NCBI GenBank assembly: GCA_002813895.1
Contig: CP024912.1
Coordinates: 1,798,001 to 1,862,000 of the forward strand
Source: Cyanobacterium sp. HL-69
GTDB lineage: Bacteria > Cyanobacteriota > Cyanobacteriia > Cyanobacteriales > Cyanobacteriaceae
Direction of reading: 5' to 3'
Length of the DNA stretch: 64,000 nucleotides
Shown here piece by piece: positions 36,665 through 45,255 of the stretch. How positions within the stretch are numbered: position 1 is the stretch's first letter; every line of letters starts with the position of its first letter. The position numbers were made by a program, and so were the translations under genes. Below the pieces are notes generated by a model. The model was not told the DNA's origin. It ran no database searches and saw only the letters and a list, made by a program, of their open reading frames with translations.

Positions 36665-38716
36665 ATGAGAAGTTTAATAATTGATAATTTCGATTCTTTT
36701 ACCCACAATATCTATCAATTATTAGCCCAAGTTAATCAAGTATCTCCCACCGTTATTACTAACAATCAATGGTCTTGGGAACAAATTAAGGCGGAAAAAT
36801 TTGATAATATCGTTATTTCTCCAGGGCCTGGTAATCCTTCTAAAAAACAAGATTTTGGGGTATGTGCAGAAGTTTTAACAAAGGCAAATATTCCTATTTT
36901 AGGAATTTGTTTAGGACATCAGGGACTAGGCTATTATTACGGTTCAACTATTAGTAAAGCTCCCATACCGATGCACGGGAGAATGAGCAAAATTTATCAT
37001 GATAATGATCTTCTTTTTGAGAGTATTCCTTCTGGGTTTGAAGTGGTACGTTATCATTCTTTGATAATTGATAATCTGGGAAATAATTTAGAGGCGATCG
37101 CACATACTGATGATAATTTAATCATGGCAATTCGCCATAAATATAAACCTTTTTGGGGTGTTCAATTCCATCCTGAATCTATCGGTTCTCAATATGGCTA
37201 TAAGTTATTAAATAATTTCAAAAAAATAACTATTGATTATCATAAAAAAAGAAGTATTAAATATTTTATAGAATCACAACAAAAATATTTTAAAAAAGAC
37301 GAAAAAGAAAGTATACATAAAATTTACTATCATAAGATTACTAATTGGCAAGACCCAGAATTAGTTTTTAAAAATCTTTACAGCTTATCATATAATACTT
37401 TTTGGCTTGATAGTAGCATGATTGCTGAAGGTTTATCTCGCTTCTCTTTTATGGGAGATACTCAAGGAGATGAAAGTTTTACTATCAAGTATAACGTTAA
37501 CAATAATCAAATATTTATCAATCAAAAAGATAATCAAGAAATATTAAATAATATTGATTTTTATGAGTATTTAGATAGTCTATTAGAGAAATATTACTGT
37601 GATAATAATAGTTTACCTTTTAATTTTTGTGGTGGTTTAGTAGGCTATTTTGGTTATGAATTGAAGCAGTTATCAGGATATGACAATAAATATACTTCCT
37701 CTTTACCTGATTGTTATTTGATTAAGGGCGATCGCACTTTAGCTTTTGACCATCAAAAAAAAGAAATTTATTTACTATATATAGGTAAAAAAGGAGAAGA
37801 TAGTGAAGCACAAAAATGGTTTAAAAAAATAGAAATAAAGCTATTAAAAGTATCTAAGCAAACTTTAAATAAAGAAAAAATAGAGTATAAACAAGAAATT
37901 TATTTAACTAGAAATAAACAACAATATCTTGATAATATCGATATTTGTTTCGAGAAAATTAAACAAGGAGAAAGTTATGAAATATGTTTAACAAATCAAA
38001 TAAATTTACCTCCCATTGATAACCCTTTAGAATACTATTGCCGTTTGCGAAAAGAAAACCCAGCCCCTTATAGTGCCTTTATTCAATGGGAAGATGCCAC
38101 CATTATCTGTTCATCTCCAGAGCGATTTTTACACCTTGACAAACAAGGTTGGCTAGAGTCCAAACCTATAAAAGGCACGGTGAGAAGGGGCATTACAAAA
38201 GAAGAAGATGAGCAACTACGACAGCAATTGAGTCTCAGTGAAAAAGAAAAAGCCGAAAATTTGATGATTGTTGACTTATTACGCAATGATTTAGGCAAAA
38301 TTTGCGAGATAGGTAGTGTATCTGTACCAAAGTTAATGGCGATCGAAAGTTATAGCAGTGTCCATCAAATGGTATCCACCGTTAGGGGTAAACTCAAACA
38401 AGGAATTACTACCCTGGATTGCTTGAGATATATATTCCCCGGGGGTTCCATGACAGGAGCCCCAAAAAAACGTACCCTCAAAATAATTGATCAACTGGAA
38501 ACGGAAGCGAGGGGTATTTATTCAGGTAGTGTCGGCTTTTTGAGCTTTAATGGTACTCTGGATCTCAATATTGTTATTCGTACTGCCATCGTGACGAAGG
38601 ATAAAACTACCATTGGTGTAGGGGGTGCAATCACTGCCCTTTCTGATAAAGATCAAGAATTTGAGGAGACAAAGCTAAAAGCTCAAGTTCTTTTAAAGGT
38701 TTTAAAAAATATCTAA
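36665..38716 (+). CDS. pabAB: Aminodeoxychorismate synthase, fused PabA-PabB
   Basis: About 683 residues, a fusion that makes 4-amino-4-deoxychorismate for folate. The N-terminal 190 residues are the class I glutamine amidotransferase: LIIDNFDSFTHN, catalytic Cys in LGICLGHQGLGY, His/Glu in VQFHPESIGSQYG. After a linker comes the chorismate-binding domain: IKQGESYEICLTNQ, SSPERFLHL, SKPIKGTVRRG and FPGGSMTGAPKKRTLKI. The PIKGT lysine signature points to PabB rather than TrpE. The start at 36665 fits homologues; 36641 is possible. An IS630 element begins right after its stop codon. Confidence 0.9.
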   Translation: MRSLIIDNFDSFTHNIYQLLAQVNQVSPTVITNNQWSWEQIKAEKFDNIVISPGPGNPSKKQDFGVCAEVLTKANIPILGICLGHQGLGYYYGSTISKAPIPMHGRMSKIYHDNDLLFESIPSGFEVVRYHSLIIDNLGNNLEAIAHTDDNLIMAIRHKYKPFWGVQFHPESIGSQYGYKLLNNFKKITIDYHKKRSIKYFIESQQKYFKKDEKESIHKIYYHKITNWQDPELVFKNLYSLSYNTFWLDSSMIAEGLSRFSFMGDTQGDESFTIKYNVNNNQIFINQKDNQEILNNIDFYEYLDSLLEKYYCDNNSLPFNFCGGLVGYFGYELKQLSGYDNKYTSSLPDCYLIKGDRTLAFDHQKKEIYLLYIGKKGEDSEAQKWFKKIEIKLLKVSKQTLNKEKIEYKQEIYLTRNKQQYLDNIDICFEKIKQGESYEICLTNQINLPPIDNPLEYYCRLRKENPAPYSAFIQWEDATIICSSPERFLHLDKQGWLESKPIKGTVRRGITKEEDEQLRQQLSLSEKEKAENLMIVDLLRNDLGKICEIGSVSVPKLMAIESYSSVHQMVSTVRGKLKQGITTLDCLRYIFPGGSMTGAPKKRTLKIIDQLETEARGIYSGSVGFLSFNGTLDLNIVIRTAIVTKDKTTIGVGGAITALSDKDQEFEETKLKAQVLLKVLKNI

Positions 38717-38718
38717 TA

Positions 38719-39880
38719 CCAAATCCTGTTTAAGTAGTCTACTTATTTAGAGAGAAAAATTAAGCCAGTGATAGTTAGTTAACTTTCTAATTTCTTCCTG
38801 CATTTCTTGCCGAAGAAAATTACAGCGTTGGATAAGAATGTCTTCGATTTCTTCTATACTTTCAAAATATTGGTTAACTAAAGGTTCATCTACTAAACTC
38901 CACAATCTTTCGGCTGGTTGTAGTTCTGGAGAGTATGGTGGTCAATATTCTATTTCAATTCCTTGAGGCACTTTTGATGATTTACTCCGATGCCAACCGG
39001 CATTATCTTCTACTAACAAGACTTTTTTATTGTCTACCAGAGCATCCTTGGCAAAAAATGCTTCATAGACTAAATTTAACCATTGTGTATTTACTCTCGG
39101 TATTAAATACCATAATGTTTCTCCCGTTTTTGGCTTGACAAAACCGTAAATATATAACCACTCATAACGATGATTGACTATTGCAGTGGGTCTTTCTCCT
39201 ATTTTCCCCCACACTTTCCTTAAAATCGGTTTTAATCCTACTCTGTGTTCATCAAAAAACCACACATCTACTTGTTCTCCACTATGTTTGGCTTCAAGAG
39301 CTTTTACTTTCTCTTTAAAATTGTGCTTAAATTCTTGTTGTTCCTTGGCATCTCCTTTTCTATGTTTTGGTCTCGGACTCTGCCAAGAGTATCTGCACTT
39401 TTTTAGATAGTCCCACCCCCTTTGATTCCACACTTTTTCTCTTCCTGTTTCTTTTTCTATCCAACGAGCTACTTTCGGTCCTGTCCAAAGTCCTCCATCT
39501 TCTGGTTTCGATTCTAATTCTGACTTTAATTTTTGTAATTGCTGGTCTGTTAATAGGCTTTTTTTTCCACCGAAATATTTTTTTCTTGTTTTACGACCAT
39601 TTAATATTCCTTGTTCTCCCTGATTGTTATACTTTTTAATTATTTGTTTGGCGTAAATGTAACTTATTCCTACTGCTAAGGCACTATTTTTTACGCTCCA
39701 TCCACAAGATATTTTCCACAATAAGTGCCATCGTCTTGATTCCACATTATCTTTATTGGAAAAATATTTTTCTTTTAATTCTTCTCTACTCAAATAATCT
39801 GCTAAATATACTTTTCTTGCCATTGATTCTATCTAACATTATTTTTATTACTATTAGTATAGTATATCTTTCGGATTTGG
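38719..39880 (-). mobile_element. IS630-family insertion sequence
   Basis: The element is bounded by an 11-bp perfect inverted repeat, ATACCAAATCC at 38716-38726 and GGATTTGGTAT at 39873-39883. The TA dinucleotides at 38717-38718 and 39881-39882 fit the TA target duplication of IS630/Tc1 elements. Its left end lies immediately after the pabAB stop codon. The single transposase gene is on the minus strand and is interrupted by a stop. A decayed partial copy of the same element lies at 59760-59894. Confidence 0.88.
38747..39823 (-). pseudogene. IS630 transposase with internal stop
   Basis: The transposase reads from ATG 39823: an N-terminal helix-turn-helix (NSALAVGISYIYAKQIIKKY), then the DDE catalytic domain (VDVWFFDEHRVGLKP; KVLLVEDNAGWHRSKS). 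An in-frame TGA at 38942-38944 stops it after IEIEY. The same frame then continues PPYSPELQPAERLWSLVDE to a TAA at 38747. This normally reads YLPPYSPELQPAERLW, so one Leu codon (TTA to TGA) is mutated. The third catalytic acidic residue lies after the stop, so the product should be inactive unless read through. Confidence 0.88.
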
Positions 39881-39883
39881 TAT

Positions 39884-40015
39884 AAGATGTCTAAAGATGG
39901 AAGTTTGAATCGTACCCATGATAAAGGGTTTATCAGAGAGAAACCGTGTGAAGCGAAAGTTTCATGCACGGTTTTAAAGACAAGCTTGAGTGGCGACATC
40001 CAAGCTTAGCTTAAC
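39884..40015 (+). other. Group II intron 3' fragment (domains V and VI)
   Basis: Bases 39940-39976 fold as domain V of a group II intron: ACCGTGTGAAGCGAAAGTTT then CATGCACGGTT, a long stem with a GAAA tetraloop and the characteristic bulge. Bases 39979-40010 form a domain VI-like hairpin (CAAGCTTG...CAAGCTTAG), ending in TTAAC, a typical intron end. The catalytic triad position reads AAC rather than AGC, suggesting decay. The rest of the intron, including any reverse transcriptase, is missing. The fragment starts at the IS630 end and stops where tnpB coding begins. Confidence 0.7.
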
Positions 40016-40365
40016 CTAAAAGTATCAATGATGCTAGTTCGAAAGTATTTTTCGATTGGTTAGAATACTACGGTAAGGTTATGGGTGAGATTGTTTCTGG
40101 TGTAAGTCCATAATACACCAGTCAAGAATGTTCTAATTGCCAAGCCATAGTCAAGAAAACTTTATCTCAAAGAATACATATCTGTAAATGCGGTTGTGTA
40201 ATGGATAGAGATGAAGCAGGGGCAATCAATATCTTAGCTAGAGCATTGAGAGAATTAAGTAGGGATGGGCAGCCCCTAACTTCCAGTCTTGAACTGGTAA
40301 ACGCTAATGGACACATGAACCTCTGTCAGCTAAGCGACAGTTTGGCTGATAAGTTGGGTGGTTGA
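40016..40365 (+). pseudogene. TnpB C-terminal remnant (IS200/IS605 family)
   Basis: The frame encodes KSINDASSKVFFDWLEYYGK, then VMGEIVSGVSP, a TAA stop at 40111-40113, and YTSQECSNCQAIVKK, CKCGCVMDRDEAGAINILAR. The zinc-ribbon cysteines and the last RuvC acidic residue (DRDEAGAIN) identify TnpB. The premature stop is a likely CAA to TAA change. Nearly all of the N-terminal RuvC domain is absent, so no nuclease is made. Confidence 0.85.
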
Positions 40366-40702
40366 AATTAGAATCCCCTGAATTTATTCGTGGGGAGTGT
40401 CAACAATCTGGTACTATTATAATTGTAATGGTAATTTTAAATTAACAAAAAATAGTCAAACTTCAGATCGTCCTTACTCGAGTTCAAAACTTCCTCAAAA
40501 TTCTTCAATTTAACCTTGGTATTAAAGCAAGAAATGGTTGTAAAGGCACACAGAGCCGATAATAAAATAGAAATTGATAAGAAGCAGTTAGTGGCTGATT
40601 TTAGCATACTAACTTTTTTGTTGTCTGAGTGTGGGTTATTCTGGGGTGATAATTATATAGTTAGAAAATTTTAGTAAATATTTAATCTTTGGAGGATATA
40701 AA
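40366..40702. other. Intergenic region with IS605-type end
   Basis: At 40371-40403, GAATCCCCTGAATTTATTCG followed by TGGGGAGTGTCAA forms a CCCC/GGGG hairpin typical of the right end of IS200/IS605 elements. The remaining 300 bp hold no ORF of note. The sequence before 40703 has a strong RBS (GGAGGA) and should contain the promoter and 5' leader of the RRM gene. Confidence 0.6.
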
Positions 40703-41230
40703 ATGTCTGTACGTCTTTATGTAAAATTACCCAAAGCAGAATTAGAAAAAGAAAGTTTGGAAAAAATGTTTAGTGAGTTTGAACCTCCCTTCACTACTAA
40801 ACTTATTAAGGAACGTAAAAAAAATGAATGTCGTGGGTTTGGTTTTGTAACTGTACCTACTGATGAAGCTGCGGATGAATTTATCGCTAAGTATAATGAC
40901 CAACCTTTGATTTATAATGACGCACCTTTTAAGGATGAAGAAGGTAATGATTTTACTTTATTCATCGAGAAGGCTTTACCTCGCAATAAAAATGAGAAGG
41001 AAGGCTCTGAAAATGATGCGGCTGAGGCTGTGCCTAGTGCAGATGGTGAAAAAGTAACCGAAAAACCCAGTAAGCGTACTGCGGCGAAAAAAGGTAAGAA
41101 AGGTCGTAAAACTTCTTCTAAATCTGGTAGTAAGTCTTTCTCTGTGGCGGATTCTGCACAACCAGATCCTCGTTGGGCTGATGAGTTAAGTAAATTAAAA
41201 GAGATGTTTACTTCTCAAACTACTAACTAA
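40703..41230 (+). CDS. RRM RNA-binding protein with basic tail
   Basis: A 175-residue protein. Residues 1-92 form one RNA recognition motif: RNP2-like VRLYVKLPKA and RNP1 CRGFGFVTVPTD, where RGFGFV holds the RNA-contacting aromatics. Cyanobacterial Rbp proteins usually begin MSIYVGNL; here the RNP2 segment is divergent. The second half is a lysine/serine-rich disordered tail (KRTAAKKGKKGRKTSSKSGS) and a short amphipathic end. A good RBS precedes it and a terminator follows. Cold or light control is known for relatives, not shown here. Confidence 0.88.
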   Translation: MSVRLYVKLPKAELEKESLEKMFSEFEPPFTTKLIKERKKNECRGFGFVTVPTDEAADEFIAKYNDQPLIYNDAPFKDEEGNDFTLFIEKALPRNKNEKEGSENDAAEAVPSADGEKVTEKPSKRTAAKKGKKGRKTSSKSGSKSFSVADSAQPDPRWADELSKLKEMFTSQTTN

Positions 41231-41257
41231 TCAAGGCTTAGATAATGACCTAATAAA

Positions 41258-41287
41258 CTCCTCCAAATGTTTTTGGGGGTTTTTTTT
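41258..41287 (+). terminator. Terminator after the RRM gene
   Basis: A C-rich then G-rich pair (CTCCTCCAAA / TTTTTGGGGG) able to form a hairpin, followed by eight T. It ends the RRM transcript. Confidence 0.7.
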
Positions 41288-41301
41288 GGTTAAAAAAAGA
41301 G

Positions 41302-41340
41302 AGAGAATCGGCGACTTACCTTGTTTCGTCTCGATTCTCT
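41302..41340 (-). terminator. Terminator of the clpR-clpP3 operon
   Basis: AGAGAATCG (41302-41310) pairs with CGATTCTCT (41332-41340), a perfect 9-bp stem, with extra inner pairing. On the minus strand it is followed by CTCTTTTTTT. It lies 79 bp after the clpP3 stop. Confidence 0.75.
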
Positions 41341-41418
41341 TTCTTATTCTCTCCCCACACATAGTGATTAGTGTAAAGGATAGGTTAAGGGTTTGTCAAT
41401 GTACAGATGTACTATAAA

Positions 41419-42018
41419 CTAGACTCTATCTTCAATAACTTTATCGATTAGACCATATTCTTTGGCTTCGTGGGCAGACATGAAGTAATCTCTATCGGTA
41501 TCTTTTTCAATTTTTTCGATAGTTTGACCTGTATGGAATGCCATGATGCGGTTAAGATCGTTTTTGATGCGTATAATTTCTTTGGCTTCAATTTCGATGT
41601 CGGTGGCTTGACGGCGCCCTTGAATGCCTCCTAGGGGTTGGTGAATCATGATTCGGGAGTGGGGTAGGGCGAGTCTTTTGCCTTTGGCACCAGAGGCAAG
41701 TAGGAATGCTCCCATGGAGGCGGCTAAACCAACACAGATGGTGACAACTTCTGATTTGATATGTTGCATGGTATCATAAATTGCCATTCCTGCGGTGACA
41801 GAACCCCCGGGGGAGTTGATATAAAGGTAGATGGGTTTGTTGTTGTCTTCGGAGTCGAGGTACAACATGACGGCAATAATTTGGTTTGCTAAACTATCGT
41901 TTACGCCTCTACCAAGGAAGATGATGCGCTCACGATAAAGGCGATCGTATATATTCACCCAGTCGCTGTAGGCTTGACCGGGCATTTGATAGGGAACTCT
42001 TGGTACTCCAATGGGCAT
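41419..42018 (-). CDS. clpP3: ATP-dependent Clp protease proteolytic subunit
   Basis: A 199-residue serine protease subunit. The catalytic triad is intact: Ser in [14 protein letters not shown], His in [10 protein letters not shown], Asp in [11 protein letters not shown]. It lies 101 bp downstream of clpR. In cyanobacteria ClpP3 and ClpR form a mixed heptameric core that works with the ClpC chaperone and is essential in S. elongatus; I name it clpP3 from this gene order. Confidence 0.92.
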   Translation of the reverse strand: MPIGVPRVPYQMPGQAYSDWVNIYDRLYRERIIFLGRGVNDSLANQIIAVMLYLDSEDNNKPIYLYINSPGGSVTAGMAIYDTMQHIKSEVVTICVGLAASMGAFLLASGAKGKRLALPHSRIMIHQPLGGIQGRRQATDIEIEAKEIIRIKNDLNRIMAFHTGQTIEKIEKDTDRDYFMSAHEAKEYGLIDKVIEDRV

Positions 42019-42119
42019 CTTTTTTCCTCTTATTCTTATTGATTATTTTAATTTATTTTGGTTTGGTTCGGGGCGCTCTTGGTAGTAGATATATGGGCGA
42101 TCGCCCCTTATTATAAGGG

Positions 42120-42806
42120 TTAAATGGTAGTTAGGGCGGGGGATGGTAAGTCTTTACTACTTTCTAAGACGCGATCGATTAATCCATATTCCTTTGCCTG
42201 TTGAGGATTCATGTAGAACATGCGATCGGTATCTTTTTCTACTTTTTCCACTGGTTGCCCAGTTTTATCAGCCAAAATATTCATCATTACCCTTTTATTG
42301 GTAATAACTTCTCTGGCTCTAATTTGAATATCCGTAGCTTGTCCTTGCGCCCCTTGACGAGATTGATGTAAAATAATGGTTGCATTGGGTAAACTCGCCC
42401 GACATCCTTTCGTACCAGAAGCCAAAATCATCGCTGCTGTACCCATGGCCTGACCTAAGCAAATGGTATGCACAGGGGGTTTAATGTAGCTCATGGTGTC
42501 ACAAATAGCAAAAGCCTCGGTTTCAAAACCAATGGAATCGCCACCATACCAAGATGTCCCAGTGGAATTGATATAGAGATAAATAGGTTTATCGGGGTCA
42601 TCAAATTGTAAAAATAACAATTGAGCAATAATTAATTCTGTCACGTCAAGACCAATTTGATCCTTATATTCATCAGGAGAAACAAGGGGTAAACCCAGAT
42701 AAACAATTCTCTCCTTCAACAACAATGAGGGTAAGTCAGGGGGTGGTGTACGATAGGAAGCATCACCTCGATAGGGTGCTTGTACTGCTTGAATAGGTAA
42801 ATTCAT
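42120..42806 (-). CDS. clpR: Clp protease inactive subunit ClpR
   Basis: A 228-residue ClpP paralogue. The overall fold motifs match ClpP ([39 protein letters not shown]), but the catalytic serine is missing: the site reads LGQAMGTAAMILASG where ClpP has [13 protein letters not shown]. His (ILHQ) and the Asp region remain. This is the diagnostic ClpR feature. The insertion around TGTSWYGG is also typical. ATG 42806 is used; the upstream GTG would add five residues. It leads the clpR-clpP3 operon. Confidence 0.93.
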   Translation of the reverse strand: MNLPIQAVQAPYRGDASYRTPPPDLPSLLLKERIVYLGLPLVSPDEYKDQIGLDVTELIIAQLLFLQFDDPDKPIYLYINSTGTSWYGGDSIGFETEAFAICDTMSYIKPPVHTICLGQAMGTAAMILASGTKGCRASLPNATIILHQSRQGAQGQATDIQIRAREVITNKRVMMNILADKTGQPVEKVEKDTDRMFYMNPQQAKEYGLIDRVLESSKDLPSPALTTI

Positions 42807-42951
42807 ATTCTTTTTTCTCACTTTGAGCTTAAACTATCTCCTTTTGATTGTGACATAATCTCGGTACTCTGTGCATTTACGGGATTTGCTACTTTTATGT
42901 TAACTTATATTAAGTTTTATAATTAGTTTTTAGATCAATTGAGGAAAACAA

Positions 42952-43407
42952 ATGGAATCAGTTAAAGTATGGTCGCAATTTGCCCATCCCGTCTTGATGT
43001 GGGTGTTATTCGGTACGGCAATTTATTCTCTTTATTTAGGTATTAAGGTAAAGCGTCTTCGTCAGGCAGACAAGGAAGAAAGAAAAGAATTAATCAAAGG
43101 TAATTTTATCAACCGTCATCACAAAGTGGGCTCTTTGTTTATGGCTTTAATCGTTTTGGGTACTGTGGGAGGTATGGCTGTTACTTATATTAACAGTGGC
43201 AAATTGTTTGTAGGACCTCACCTTCTCGCTGGTTTGGGTATGATGGCCATGGTGACTACTTCTGCTTCTTTGGTACCTTATATGCAAAAGGGTAGTAGTT
43301 TTGCTCGTTTTTCCCATGTGGGTTTAAATATGACCATGTTAGGTATTTTTGCTTGGCAGGCGTTTACTGGGGTGCAAATTGTCCAAAAAATTATTGAAAG
43401 AATGTAG
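42952..43407 (+). CDS. DUF4079 membrane protein
   Basis: A 151-residue cyanobacterial membrane protein with about four helices: residues 8-28, 60-80, 87-107 and 123-143. Histidines in or near the membrane (FAHPVLMWVLFG, NRHHKVGSLFMA, GPHLLAGLGMM, FSHVGLNMTMLG) resemble the haem-ligand pattern of cytochrome-b561-like proteins, which I offer only as a possibility. GAGGAAAA precedes the ATG. It is divergent from clpR. Confidence 0.85.
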   Translation: MESVKVWSQFAHPVLMWVLFGTAIYSLYLGIKVKRLRQADKEERKELIKGNFINRHHKVGSLFMALIVLGTVGGMAVTYINSGKLFVGPHLLAGLGMMAMVTTSASLVPYMQKGSSFARFSHVGLNMTMLGIFAWQAFTGVQIVQKIIERM

Positions 43408-43417
43408 GCAGAAGAGT

Positions 43418-43435
43418 AATTGATAATTGATAATT
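43418..43435. repeat. AATTGAT short tandem repeat
   Basis: AATTGATAATTGATAATT, a heptamer repeated about 2.5 times after the DUF4079 gene. Related ATGGATA-type heptamers occur at 45093-45115. Confidence 0.6.
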
Positions 43436-43485
43436 CATAACAAATTTTTATCCAGTACAACACTCGAATAATTGTTTGCAATAAA

Positions 43486-43507
43486 AATCCCCCACAATTG
43501 GGGGATT
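43486..43507 (-). terminator. Terminator of lpdA (possibly bidirectional)
   Basis: AATCCCCC/GGGGGATT, an 8-bp stem with a 6-nt loop. On the minus strand it is followed by TTTATTG-type T-rich sequence. It lies between the convergent DUF4079 and lpdA genes. A second AT-rich stem (ATAAACCATA...TATGGTTTAT) lies at 43570-43599. Confidence 0.6.
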
Positions 43508-43615
43508 GTTGACTAAATCCGTATAAAAAATAATAATAAGACGAACAATGGACTCGGGGCCCATTGCCCATAAACCATAAATAACAGTATGGTTTATAAA
43601 TCGGATATAATATGC

Positions 43616-45034
43616 TTAACTAGCCCGTTTGTAGGCTTCGTCGAGTACCTCAGAAAGGGTAGGATGGGCATGAACATTGAACGCCAATTCATGGACTGAT
43701 TGACGAGATGCGATCGCATTTGCCGCCTCTTGAATCAAATCAGAAGCATGAATACCGATAATATGTACCCCTAACAACTCTCCTGTATCCTTACGGTAAA
43801 TAACCTTGGCGATACCATCAGTTTCTTTCTCCGCTAACGCCTTAGAATTCGCCTTAAAGTAAGTTTTAGCCGTTCCCACCTCAAAACCTTCATTTTCACC
43901 CAACTCCTTGGCTTGAGGCTCATTAAGCCCCACATAGCTAATCTCGGGATGGGTAAAAGCAGCTGCAGGAATACTACGATAATCGATGGTTTTTTCATTA
44001 CCACACATATTCTCTACGGCCACAATCCCTTGCCCAGAAGCCGCGTGGGCTAACATCATTTTGCCATTGGCATCACCCACCGCCCAGAGATGGGGTACTA
44101 CTTCACCATCTTTTAAGACTTGCATTTTGTCATTAACAGGGATAAAGCCTCTTTCGGTTTCGATGCCCAAGTTTTCTAAGCCTAGATTTTTGGTGGCAGG
44201 GATGCGCCCCGTGGCCACTAAACAGGCATCCACTTCCAACACTTCTACCACTTCCTTGGTTTTCGCATCGGTTAATTCAATCATTACAGGAGTACCGGGA
44301 ATTACCTTGGTGGCGAATACCCCCGTATAGGTTTCAATGTCACGGCTATTGATTAATACCTTCTCGGCAATTTTAGCAATATCGGGATCAAAAGTGGGCA
44401 TCAATTTATCCATGGCTTCAATCATGGTAATTTCTGAGCCAAGGGCAGTATAAACATCCGCAAATTCCAAGCCTATATAGCCACTACCAATCACCGCTAT
44501 CCATTGGGGCAAAGACTCCAATCTGACGGCGTCATCGCTAGTATATACAGTTTTACCATCAATCTCTACACCCCTTGGTACAAAAGGCACTGACCCAGGG
44601 CAGAGCATAATTTCCTTGGCGGTAATGATTTTTTCCCCTGATTCGGTTTCTATGGCTACTTTCTGGGGGGCAATCACTTTTCCCCAACCTCTGATAGTCT
44701 CAACCTTTAATCTTTTTAAACTATTGGTTAAGTCTCCCCTAATTTTACTCACTAAATCATTGGCATGATGGGCGATCGCACTGCGGTCAAAAGTAATATC
44801 ACCAACACTTACACCCATTTCCTGTAGATGGGAAGTATCAGCCAATTCCCGAACCTTCCCAGAAGCCGCCAAAAGAGCCTTAGAAGGAATACAACCACGG
44901 TTAACACAAGTACCACCCATATCAGCCGCTTCGATGATGGCAGTCTTTAAACCCATCTTAACGGCGTGTAAAGCAGCCCCATGGCCACCCACACCAGCAC
45001 CAATAATAACTAAATCATAATCAAATTGACTCAT
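43616..45034 (-). CDS. lpdA: Dihydrolipoyl dehydrogenase
   Basis: A 472-residue flavoprotein, the E3 subunit of pyruvate dehydrogenase and partner of the glycine cleavage system. The FAD motif is [20 protein letters not shown], the redox disulfide [16 protein letters not shown], the NAD motif [15 protein letters not shown], the second FAD site [13 protein letters not shown], and the C-terminal catalytic His-Glu pair in [16 protein letters not shown]. All key residues are present. Cyanobacterial lpdA is usually monocistronic, as here. Confidence 0.96.
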   Translation of the reverse strand: MSQFDYDLVIIGAGVGGHGAALHAVKMGLKTAIIEAADMGGTCVNRGCIPSKALLAASGKVRELADTSHLQEMGVSVGDITFDRSAIAHHANDLVSKIRGDLTNSLKRLKVETIRGWGKVIAPQKVAIETESGEKIITAKEIMLCPGSVPFVPRGVEIDGKTVYTSDDAVRLESLPQWIAVIGSGYIGLEFADVYTALGSEITMIEAMDKLMPTFDPDIAKIAEKVLINSRDIETYTGVFATKVIPGTPVMIELTDAKTKEVVEVLEVDACLVATGRIPATKNLGLENLGIETERGFIPVNDKMQVLKDGEVVPHLWAVGDANGKMMLAHAASGQGIVAVENMCGNEKTIDYRSIPAAAFTHPEISYVGLNEPQAKELGENEGFEVGTAKTYFKANSKALAEKETDGIAKVIYRKDTGELLGVHIIGIHASDLIQEAANAIASRQSVHELAFNVHAHPTLSEVLDEAYKRAS

Positions 45035-45092
45035 AATTTTTTATATTTAACGAGAGTTTCAATCTCTCTATTTTACTTATATCTGCACCTCT

Positions 45093-45115
45093 GGATGATG
45101 GATAATGGATAATAA
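45093..45115. repeat. ATGGATA heptamer repeat
   Basis: GGATGATGGATAATGGATAA shows about three degenerate heptamer units upstream of lpdA and the kinase pseudogene. It belongs to the same short-repeat class as 43418-43435 and 52533-52564. Confidence 0.55.
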
Positions 45116-45255
45116 ACCATTAAACTTTAATTCATTTTTTCTGCTTATTTTACCTCCTCATCACTGGGTAAATAGTTTTACATAGCAATTATTTTTATCA
45201 AGTATTTTCATTTAAACCAACTACATAATAAATATTTTTTACTTCTTCATCTCTT

